Assembly (NCBI GenBank): GCA_937863625.1
Contig: CALMGO010000556.1
Location: forward strand, 1 to 5,297
Direction of reading: 5' to 3'
Source: an uncultured bacterium
GTDB lineage: Bacteria; Planctomycetota; DG-23; SLPQ01
Length of the DNA stretch: 5,297 nucleotides
The position numbers and the translations under genes are program-made. Below the pieces are notes generated by a model. That model made no database searches. It was not told the origin of the DNA and saw only the letters and a program-made list of their open reading frames with translations. This document shows positions 1 to 5,297 of the stretch, in pieces; positions within the stretch are counted from its first letter, which is position 1; each line of letters begins with the position of its first letter.

Positions 1-602
1 GCGTACTTCACCTTTTCGTCATGCTGGGTCGACACGACCACTGTGTGCACCCTCACGGCTTTGTCGCCGTCGTACTCGACGGTCACCTGGCTTTTGCCGT
101 CGGGACGAAGGTACTTGAGGATATTCTTCTCCCTGACGTGGGCGAGGCGCTCGACGATGCGGTGAGCCATGTGTATCGGAAGCGGCATGAGCTCCGGCGT
201 TTCGTCGCAGGCGAAGCCGAACATTATGCCCTGGTCTCCTGCGCCCTGCTCCTTGTGAAGGCCCTTGCCCTCGGTGACGCCCTGCGAGATATCCGGGGAC
301 TGTTCGTGAATGGACACGAGGACGGCCACCGACTCGTAGTCAAAGCCGGTGCTCGGGTCGTTGTAGCCGATCTCCTTGACGGTCTTGCGGACGACGCCGG
401 GAATATCGACGTAGGCGTTAGTCGTCATCTCGCCGGCTACGAGGACAAGCCCGGTAGTGAGAAGCGTCTCACAGGCGACGCGGCCCATGGGGTCCTGCTT
501 CATGACCTCGTCGAGTATCGCATCGGATATCTGGTCAGCCACCTTGTCGGGGTGACCCATGGTCACGGATTCCGACGTAAAGAGTTTTCTTCCTTTTGCC
601 AC
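1..602 (-). CDS. metK: S-adenosylmethionine synthetase, N-terminal half (runs off the left edge)
   Basis: MetK makes S-adenosylmethionine from methionine and ATP, releasing phosphate and pyrophosphate; it is a cytosolic enzyme that uses Mg2+ and K+. The visible 200 codons cover about half of the usual 380-400 residues; the rest lies beyond position 1. Translation shows FTSESV at residues 8-13, then GHPDK at 16-20 (ATP phosphate-binding His17 and metal-binding Asp19 by homology to E. coli), ADQISDAILD at 22-31, GEMTT at 57-61, the family signature GAGDQGIMFGFA at 120-131, and PDGKSQVT at 167-174. The start is GTG at 602-600, placed 5 nt after a strong AGGAGG (608-613). Residue 15 is Met, where E. 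coli MetK has Glu (SEGHPDK). The gene begins 35 bp after waaA ends on the same strand, with no promoter or terminator seen between, so the two are probably co-transcribed. No riboswitch fits in that gap, but one precedes waaA. Confidence 0.97.
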   Translation of the reverse strand, partial: MAKGRKLFTSESVTMGHPDKVADQISDAILDEVMKQDPMGRVACETLLTTGLVLVAGEMTTNAYVDIPGVVRKTVKEIGYNDPSTGFDYESVAVLVSIHEQSPDISQGVTEGKGLHKEQGAGDQGIMFGFACDETPELMPLPIHMAHRIVERLAHVREKNILKYLRPDGKSQVTVEYDGDKAVRVHTVVVSTQHDEKVKY

Positions 603-637
603 GTGCTCCTCCTTTCAACTCATCTATACGGACAGTG

Positions 638-1918
638 TTAATTTGATCTGCCGAGGATTTCCGCTATGTAATCCACCGTTTTCGCGGTGGCGCCTTTCGC
701 TTTTGCGACCGCCTCCCTGCCCGCGCGCCCGGCCGCGGCCCCCTGCGGCGTGGCGATGCAGGCGGCCAACGCGTCTGCAAGGCGCGAGCCGTCGGCTATC
801 TGAGTCGCGGCGCCGGCCGCGAGAAGCATCTCGGAAGCGTCGGGGAAATTGTCAACGTGCGGTCCGAACACCACCGGCTTTCCCTTGGCGGCGGGCTCCA
901 TCATATTCTGTCCGCCGTGCGGTATCAGGCTCCCTCCGACAAACGCCGCGTCGGCCGCCTCGTAGAGCCACTCGAGTTCGCCCATCGTGTCTCCGAGGAT
1001 CACCTCGGCGCCGGTCGGCTCCTCGCGTCTGCCGGCAAGAGACCTGCGGCGGACTTTGTAACCGCGGCTTTCGATCAGCCCGGCCACCTCGTTAAACCGC
1101 GTGTCATGCCTCGGCACGATGAGAAGCCTGACCTTGCCGTCGGACTGTCTCAGCCGAGCGTACGCGTCGAGGAGCGCGTCCTCCTCGCCGGCGTGAGTCG
1201 AACCGCCGATGACAAGTTTCTCGTCGCGCTTTACGCCCATCTGTTCCCGAATCAGCAGCGCGCGCTTGGCGTCGACGTCGGTGGAGAGAGTGTCGAATTT
1301 CACGTTGCCGGCCACGCGTATCTTCTCCGGCGGAACTCCAAGCGACTCGAGCCTCTCGGCGTATCGGCCCGTCTGCATGAGATATACGTCGACGCCGCTG
1401 AGAAACCCTTTTGCCAGCGAGCCGAGCCTTCGGTATCCTTTTGCGCCCTTTTCGGTGATTCTCCCGTTGGCCACGACGACAGGAACCCCCAGCGCCACCG
1501 CCCTCGCGAGGAAATTCGGCCATATCTCCATTTCCATCAGCACGACGATTCCCGGTTTTATCCGGCGGAAAGTCCTGGCCACTGCGCGCGAGAAATCCAA
1601 CGGGAAATAGAACACCTTCCTGTCGCGGTAGGTGCGTTTCGCGATCGCCTGTCCGGTGCTCGGCGTCGTCGATATGACTATGTCTCTGTCGGGAAACGCC
1701 TTTTGAAGATCGGCCACAATCGTTCGCGCGGCGAGCACCTCTCCGACGCTCACGCCGTGCAGCCAGATGCAGCCATCGCGCCGAGCGGCCTCCACAAATC
1801 CCAGCCGCTGGCCGAGGCCCTCGCGATACTTGCCGGTCGCCAGCATCTTGAAGAGAAAGTACGGGCTTCCTGCGGTCAGTCCGCATGCATATGCGAAGTC
1901 TAAGAGAAGCGCATTCAT
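638..1918 (-). CDS. waaA: 3-deoxy-D-manno-octulosonic acid (Kdo) transferase
   Basis: WaaA (KdtA) moves Kdo from CMP-Kdo onto the lipid A precursor at the cytoplasmic face of the inner membrane, the first step of LPS core assembly. The protein is 426 aa, close to E. coli WaaA (425). It has an N-terminal hydrophobic stretch, then KYREGLGQRLG. HGVSVGE follows, with the catalytic-type Glu at residue 60, the same number as in E. coli. Further on are MEMEIWPN (128-135), GNVKFD (204-209), STHAGEE (240-246), PRH (269-271), GDTMGEL (309-315) and GGSLIPHGGQNMMEPAA (328-344), the donor-binding GT-B half; E. coli has His where this has Gln in GGQN. The start is uncertain. I chose ATG at 1918 because it reproduces the family spacing to Glu60; GTG at 1927 and TTG at 1936 are in frame. 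None has a clear Shine-Dalgarno. It is first gene after a SAM-II-like leader, with metK downstream. The number of Kdo residues added cannot be read from sequence. Confidence 0.95.
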   Translation of the reverse strand: MNALLLDFAYACGLTAGSPYFLFKMLATGKYREGLGQRLGFVEAARRDGCIWLHGVSVGEVLAARTIVADLQKAFPDRDIVISTTPSTGQAIAKRTYRDRKVFYFPLDFSRAVARTFRRIKPGIVVLMEMEIWPNFLARAVALGVPVVVANGRITEKGAKGYRRLGSLAKGFLSGVDVYLMQTGRYAERLESLGVPPEKIRVAGNVKFDTLSTDVDAKRALLIREQMGVKRDEKLVIGGSTHAGEEDALLDAYARLRQSDGKVRLLIVPRHDTRFNEVAGLIESRGYKVRRRSLAGRREEPTGAEVILGDTMGELEWLYEAADAAFVGGSLIPHGGQNMMEPAAKGKPVVFGPHVDNFPDASEMLLAAGAATQIADGSRLADALAACIATPQGAAAGRAGREAVAKAKGATAKTVDYIAEILGRSN

Positions 1919-1937
1919 TCGCGGCACCCGTGACAAT

Positions 1938-1969
1938 AAAAAAAGCCCGCGCTAAAGAGCACGAGCTTT
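1938..1969 (-). terminator. Intrinsic terminator of the SAM-II leader, just upstream of waaA
   Basis: On the minus strand an 11-bp stem (AAAGCTCGTGC at 1969-1959 with GCGCGGGCTTT at 1952-1942, two G-U pairs) encloses a 6-nt loop. A run of seven T ends at 1938, with the last three stem pairs inside it. The plus strand lacks a comparable T tract after the stem, so it acts leftward. It lies after the riboswitch aptamer and 19 nt before the waaA ATG, where an expression platform should be. The loop and top of the 3' arm (CTTTAGC, 1957-1951) are perfectly complementary to GCTAAAG in the aptamer tail (1993-1987), giving a possible antiterminator. It may also end readthrough transcripts from the lipoprotein gene. 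Confidence 0.85.
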
Positions 1970-1985
1970 ATCAGGCCTCTGGGCA

Positions 1986-2036
1986 GCTTTAGCAGTTATT
2001 TTTCCGTGGTCTGCAATTTTGCATTAAATCGACCAC
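1986..2036 (-). promoter_or_regulatory. SAM-II (metA-type) riboswitch aptamer upstream of waaA-metK
   Basis: Seen directly on the minus strand: stem P1 is GTGGTC (2036-2031) paired with GACCAC (2011-2006). Its loop opens with GATTTAA (2030-2024) and closes with TTGCA (2016-2012). An A-rich linker follows, then TGCTAAAGC (1994-1986). The pieces form the H-type pseudoknot of SAM-II: TTGCA pairs with TGC and AA of the tail, leaving the T at 1991 unpaired at the place of the SAM-contacting U44 of the marine metX aptamer (numbering from memory). GC in the loop (2022-2021) pairs with GC at 1987-1986. SAM-II binds SAM and represses methionine/SAM genes; metK is in this operon. The tail has no Shine-Dalgarno, and an intrinsic terminator follows 16 nt later, so control is probably at transcription termination. 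Not confirmed with a covariance model. Confidence 0.85.
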
Positions 2037-2064
2037 ACGCTACATTTGTCTGTCAACTCACAAT

Positions 2065-2092
2065 AGTCTATCGCCGCGAAAATGCCTGTCAA
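2065..2092 (-). promoter_or_regulatory. Sigma70-type promoter for the SAM-II leader and waaA-metK
   Basis: On the minus strand there is a perfect -35 TTGACA (2092-2087), a 16-bp spacer and a -10 TAGACT (2070-2065, 4 of 6 including the key second and last positions). It starts 7 bp after the tandem TAA TAA stops of the lipoprotein gene. The inferred start near 2058 leaves about 22 nt before riboswitch stem P1. A second TTGACA at 2056-2051 has no good -10 at the right distance. Confidence 0.65.
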
Positions 2093-2101
2093 TCCAAATT
2101 A

Positions 2102-2827
2102 TTACAGAAGGCGCATCTCGACAAGCACCATGTTGACCACGCGACCGGCGCCGGTCTCCTCGATCAGAAGCGCGCCGGGCCTCAATTCGGCCGGATTTGC
2201 CTCCGGCGCTATGAGGAATAACGCGTCCTCCTTGAGAGGGAAAACCGCCTCCATGCCCTTGAGCTCCACATCTTCGGGCACAACTCCGCAACTAAACAGC
2301 GGCGACACCACCACGCTCGAGTACGCTCCGGCCCCCAAAGTCTTTATCCGCAAGATCATCTGGTAATTTCTGACATCCGCATACGTCGTCTCGTCCCGGG
2401 TCGTATAGGCGAGTCCCGTCTCCTTTACGATCGGGCCGAAGATGAGTTCAAACGGTTGCCCCGGCGGCATGATCACGTCCTGGCGGGTGAGTTTGGCAGT
2501 CTGGCAGGCGCTCACTATCTCTTTTATTTCGCGCGCGTCGCGTGCGGATGCGACGGCTATGCGCATGGCGTTACTCTTCCAGAGGGCGGCCTGAGGCCCT
2601 TTTATCTCTTCCGCGAGGGCCCAAGCCGTATCGATAAGGTCCTGCTCCTCGACCCCGTAGTCGACAAAGACCACACCGAAAGACACAGTCCTTTCTGACG
2701 GGGCCGCCTGGACATACCTCGGGTCGAAATCCGCAAAGGCAGGGTCGATGCGAGGCTGACACCCGGTGGAGACCAGTCCGGCCGCCACGATCGCCAGAAA
2801 CAGAAGGACGTATTTCGGCAACTTCAC
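2102..2827 (-). CDS. Putative lipoprotein of unknown function
   Basis: I do not recognise this 241-aa protein. It starts with a basic MKLPKY and a hydrophobic run (LLFLAIVAAGLV), then STGC with Cys23 as likely lipidation site. Ser at -3 is not the favoured residue, so this lipobox is imperfect. Gln follows the Cys, which in enterobacteria would favour outer-membrane sorting. The mature part is mixed alpha/beta with two further Cys (residues 108 and 180) and no transmembrane segment after the signal; no catalytic motif is evident. I chose GTG at 2827 because GAGGTGAT (2836-2829), a good match to the extended anti-Shine-Dalgarno, precedes it; GTG at 2833 is in frame but overlaps that site. It follows the 608-aa exported protein gene on the same strand after 97 bp, so they may be co-transcribed. 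It ends with tandem TAA TAA next to the promoter of the following unit. Confidence 0.85.
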   Translation of the reverse strand: MKLPKYVLLFLAIVAAGLVSTGCQPRIDPAFADFDPRYVQAAPSERTVSFGVVFVDYGVEEQDLIDTAWALAEEIKGPQAALWKSNAMRIAVASARDAREIKEIVSACQTAKLTRQDVIMPPGQPFELIFGPIVKETGLAYTTRDETTYADVRNYQMILRIKTLGAGAYSSVVVSPLFSCGVVPEDVELKGMEAVFPLKEDALFLIAPEANPAELRPGALLIEETGAGRVVNMVLVEMRLL

Positions 2828-2843
2828 AATCACCTCAAAGTGA

Positions 2844-2875
2844 GCCGCGCCACGGTCACAGCGCCGCGGCGCGGC
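2844..2875 (-). other. Strong intercistronic hairpin between the exported-protein and lipoprotein genes
   Basis: The minus-strand RNA can form a 12-bp uninterrupted stem (GCCGCGCCGCGG at 2875-2864 with CCGTGGCGCGGC at 2855-2844) with an 8-nt loop. One pair is G-U on this strand; on the plus strand it would be an A-C mismatch, so the structure suits minus-strand transcripts better. No T tract follows, so it is not a standard terminator. It ends 8 nt before the lipoprotein Shine-Dalgarno. It could protect the upstream message from 3' exonucleases, mark a processing site, or tune translation of the lipoprotein; the sequence does not choose between these. Confidence 0.55.
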
Positions 2876-2924
2876 GGTTTATCGCCAGGATAGCCCCTTC
2901 AGCAGAGGCCTACATAACGTCGCG

Positions 2925-4751
2925 CTACTCGTCCGCGGCACTATCGTCGCCTTCATCCTCCTCGTCCCATTCGATAGCATCCTCAGGGGCGCCCTGCATC
3001 CTCTGCGACATCATCTGTCCGAGGACGTTTTTGCCGGCGAGGATCTGCTCGGTGGGGATGGTGACGATCATCCTGGCCGTACCGCCTGAGACGCTCGTCC
3101 TGACCGCGAGGTACTTGTCGGTGGCGGGCACCACGTATGAGCCCACATTACCACCGGGCATCGGGGCTATGGAGAATATCCACGCCATGTAGTCGCCGAC
3201 CGACACCACCATCGCGCCGGTCGCGCCATCCGCGCCGCCGGGGAGGCTGCGCTTTACTTTTTCCGCATCGATGCGGTCCGCGCCGGAGAGCATTTTGGCG
3301 AGGGCGCTTCCGTCGTCGTTAACCGAGATGTAGAGCATGTCGCCCTTGGCGGCCAGGCGCGTCACGATTTTGTCGCCGAACATCTTCTTGAACATCTGCT
3401 GCTGCATTTCAGGCGTATTCGTCAGGTCAAGCGCCTGCGACATTACCTTCACAGGCGTGGAGTCGATAGTCTCGTCGGTTACTTCGATCGGACCCGCCTT
3501 TATGCCGCTTGCAGCCATCATTTTAAGCCCGACGATATTGAAGTTGTCGTTGGCCATCGTGTCAACGAACGTGTCGAGAGCCTTGGTTGCGTCTGCGGTC
3601 TTGTGCGCGGCAACGGTTGTAAACAACTTGTCCGTGCCGGGAAGAATCGCAAACGCGGCCGACTGGCCCAGCCCTGCCGCGCGGAATTTCTCAATAGCGC
3701 TCGCGGCCTCCTGGCCGATTTTTTCGGCTTCCTCGGGAGTATCGGCCATGCCGGACATGAGTTTCTTATATATGTCGCCGAGGTAGTCCCACGCTGCGTC
3801 GCCCTGGACGCCGCCGCAGCCGGCAAAGGCCGACCCCGCGGGCATCGCGTACAGCCCCTCGATATCGACCTTGGCCTGCTGGCTAATGATGTTGTAAATC
3901 ACCGAACCCTCGGCGGCCTGAAGCTCGGCTTTTATCATGATGCCGGAAGCGTCCACCGTCGCCGCGGCGTAGATCTCATCTATGCCGCTTAGCATATCCT
4001 GGGCGATCCTGCTGTAGGTGTCAGCTATGGCCGCTCCTTTTTCGCCCTGGCCCGGCAGCATCATTGCACCCATCATCGCTATCGTGCGTTCCATATCGGC
4101 GCCAAGCGTCGGGTAGCTCTTTCTCAGGCCCGCCACGCTTACGTTGGCGACTATCGTGCCGCCTGAAAGCGCCTTGGCCAGAGAATCCCTGCGCGCGCCG
4201 GACACGGCCGCTTCGACGGACTTGCCGTACCTGCCGATCGCGTCGACATTGTCACCGAACACAATGTAGGCTCCCTTTTCGACGAAGTAGGTCCGACCGC
4301 CGTAGAAACCTTCGAGGTACTCGTAGACGCCGTCTTCATCCTTGCCTATCGCTCCCGACCACGAGTTTCTCCACGTCTCAATGTTCGATACGGGCACAAG
4401 GAAAACCATGGTAACGTCCGCACCGCCGCCCATACCGGCCGCTGCGTCTTTGGCTTTGAAGATAAGCGCCATGCCGACGGGGGCTTCGGTGTCGAGACCG
4501 CCGCCATCGCCCGTGTCACTGATGAAAGTCGAAAGGGGATCGCCCATCGACGCGTATGCGCTCGGCTCGATCTGGTTCAGGAATGATTCGAGACCCGTCC
4601 TGTATGCGTTGGCGCTTTTGGCCGCAACGACGATTGCCGCCTCGTCAGGTATCAGATTCAGGAAATCCGCGTCCGCTGCCTGCGCCTGCGCGGCAATAAG
4701 CGCCAGGCAGACCACGACCAGACCGACTGCCCCTACACAGTACTTTTTCAT
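2925..4751 (-). CDS. Exported protein of unknown function with acidic C-terminal tail
   Basis: I do not recognise this 608-aa protein with certainty. It has a clear Sec signal peptide: MKKY, a hydrophobic core at residues 7-20, and a probable AQA cleavage site before residue 26. The mature start (FLNLIPDEAAIVVAAKS, 30-46) and later segments such as PVGMALIFKAK (91-101) loosely resemble the large exported DUF3352-type proteins; this is an impression, not a match. There is one Cys after the signal (312) and many Gly, Ala and Met. No transmembrane helix or catalytic motif is evident beyond the signal. The last 20 residues hold 12 Asp or Glu, suggesting a flexible, perhaps cation-binding tail. 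ATG at 4751 is preceded by AAAGGA (4765-4760) at 8 nt. Likely location is periplasm or envelope. A promoter is predicted about 150 nt upstream and the lipoprotein gene lies 97 bp downstream. It ends with TAG. Confidence 0.9.
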   Translation of the reverse strand: MKKYCVGAVGLVVVCLALIAAQAQAADADFLNLIPDEAAIVVAAKSANAYRTGLESFLNQIEPSAYASMGDPLSTFISDTGDGGGLDTEAPVGMALIFKAKDAAAGMGGGADVTMVFLVPVSNIETWRNSWSGAIGKDEDGVYEYLEGFYGGRTYFVEKGAYIVFGDNVDAIGRYGKSVEAAVSGARRDSLAKALSGGTIVANVSVAGLRKSYPTLGADMERTIAMMGAMMLPGQGEKGAAIADTYSRIAQDMLSGIDEIYAAATVDASGIMIKAELQAAEGSVIYNIISQQAKVDIEGLYAMPAGSAFAGCGGVQGDAAWDYLGDIYKKLMSGMADTPEEAEKIGQEAASAIEKFRAAGLGQSAAFAILPGTDKLFTTVAAHKTADATKALDTFVDTMANDNFNIVGLKMMAASGIKAGPIEVTDETIDSTPVKVMSQALDLTNTPEMQQQMFKKMFGDKIVTRLAAKGDMLYISVNDDGSALAKMLSGADRIDAEKVKRSLPGGADGATGAMVVSVGDYMAWIFSIAPMPGGNVGSYVVPATDKYLAVRTSVSGGTARMIVTIPTEQILAGKNVLGQMMSQRMQGAPEDAIEWDEEDEGDDSAADE

Positions 4752-4906
4752 TTTCCAAGTCCTTTCATGCGCGTAGTTGTGTTCGACTCTTCCCCCAATG
4801 CATCTGCCTGTATCCGTTATTATCGAAAGTGCGGCCTGAATTACAGAAATACCGGAGACGGCGGTTCACTGCTACCTCAACGCGCCTTGTCCGTGGCCGG
4901 CAACGT

Positions 4907-4935
4907 ATTCTAAAGCGAATTGGCGTCAGACGCAA
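4907..4935 (-). promoter_or_regulatory. Candidate sigma70-type promoter for the exported-protein gene
   Basis: On the minus strand TTGCGT (4935-4930) lies 17 bp from TAGAAT (4912-4907, 5 of 6 to consensus). The predicted start near 4900 gives a leader of about 150 nt. The -35 overlaps a short palindrome, GCGTC-A-GACGC (4923-4933), which could be an operator. A second possible -10, GATAAT at 4824-4819, lacks a good -35. Confidence 0.45.
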
Positions 4936-5297
4936 CTTCCACTCCTGGCGAGCCCCATAATGTGACCACCCACAACACCAAGCAATACGTTACAACCGGC
5001 GAATTTGTTCACGGAAATATATGCGTAGAGCCTGATCACCACCTGCTTCGCCGACGCCACGAGCACCGCCGGAACTTGCAAAGCACGCCTTTTACACGCG
5101 TAACCGCTTGTATAGAGTAGACTTGCGGCCCTATTAATCCAGCCACATCCCGACCCGAAGGCGCACGACAGGCTTTCACCCCGGCGTTTGCCGGAGGGGC
5201 TTTCGCCGGACTTCTCTTTTCGCATCGCGGCCTTTGGCTTAACGCGTCTTTCGTCACGACTTATCATATCTTCAAAACGTCGCGTTTTTTTCTGTGG
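4936..5297. other. Intergenic stretch with no convincing gene
   Basis: About 360 bp at the right edge with no gene I can support. The longest minus-strand frame (113 codons, 5267-4926) has no Shine-Dalgarno, third-position GC that looks lower than in the neighbours, and no recognisable motif. I see no tRNA or rRNA. The segment near 5160-5215 is rich in short GC inverted repeats: GGC-GAAA-GCC, then CCGGC-AAAC-GCCGG extended by two pairs past a bulge, then GGTGAAAGCC, all read on the minus strand. It may be a structured RNA or upstream leader. Confidence 0.4.

Noticed and set aside
603..637. SAM riboswitch directly before metK
   Set aside because: The 35-bp gap is too short and shows only a ribosome binding site; the SAM switch is upstream of waaA instead.
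21..641. 206-codon plus-strand frame antisense to metK
   Set aside because: The opposite strand encodes a clear MetK with all signature motifs; this frame is its shadow.
857..1903. 348-codon plus-strand frame antisense to waaA
   Set aside because: It mirrors the codon bias of waaA, whose protein is unmistakable; no family resemblance in the antisense frame.
1942..1969. Terminator acting on the plus strand
   Set aside because: The same inverted repeat lacks a T tract on that side and no plus-strand gene precedes it.
1989..2024. An 11-codon leader-peptide ORF on the minus strand before the terminator
   Set aside because: Its ATG falls in the aptamer loop and its stop in the pseudoknot strand; there is no ribosome site and no run of a regulatory amino acid. 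The SAM-II reading explains the sequence better.
4770..4800. Possible tRNA T-arm (GTTCGACT on the plus strand)
   Set aside because: The flanking bases do not form a T-stem and no acceptor or anticodon arm is present.
5160..5215. c-di-GMP-I riboswitch
   Set aside because: Hairpin followed by GAAAGCC is suggestive, but the conserved GACGCAAAGCC core and tetraloop receptor are not found; kept only as a structured-RNA candidate.
4926..5267. 113-codon minus-strand frame
   Set aside because: No Shine-Dalgarno, codon third positions less GC-rich than the real genes, basic and Cys-rich composition without motifs, and it overlaps the predicted promoter of the downstream gene.

Overview
All supported genes lie on the minus strand, so the window reads right to left. 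It suggests a Gram-negative bacterium of fairly high GC. A Kdo transferase implies a lipid A/Kdo outer membrane, one gene product has a lipoprotein-type signal, and another has a Sec signal peptide. Good Shine-Dalgarno sequences precede most genes. I cannot fix the phylum from sequence alone. An uncultured, planctomycete- or Omnitrophota-like lineage is only a guess from the look of the proteins.

Layout, in order of transcription. (1) 5297-4752 is non-coding or unassigned DNA. It holds a plausible sigma70-type promoter (4907-4935) and a leader of about 150 nt, plus a GC-rich segment near 5160-5215 that can form hairpins. (2) 4751-2925 encodes a 608-aa exported protein of unknown function with a strongly acidic C-terminal tail. 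(3) A gap of about 95 bp contains a 12-bp hairpin (2844-2875). (4) 2827-2102 encodes a 241-aa putative lipoprotein of unknown function. (5) 2101-1938 is a regulatory leader. It has a promoter with a perfect TTGACA box, then an RNA with the complete conserved core of a SAM-II (metA-type) riboswitch, then an intrinsic terminator with a 7-T tract. (6) 1918-638 is waaA (kdtA), the Kdo transferase of LPS synthesis. (7) 602-1 is the N-terminal half of metK, SAM synthetase, which runs off the left edge.

How it fits together: the riboswitch, waaA and metK look like one transcription unit. SAM made by MetK would fold the aptamer, release the terminator and shut off the operon, which is ordinary feedback for metK. 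The unusual part is that an LPS gene, waaA, sits between the SAM switch and metK and should therefore be under SAM control too. The two genes upstream appear to form a separate envelope-protein unit. No terminator separates them from the SAM leader, so their readthrough transcripts would also meet the SAM-controlled terminator.

The riboswitch was identified by eye from conserved elements and pairings. A covariance-model search would settle it.
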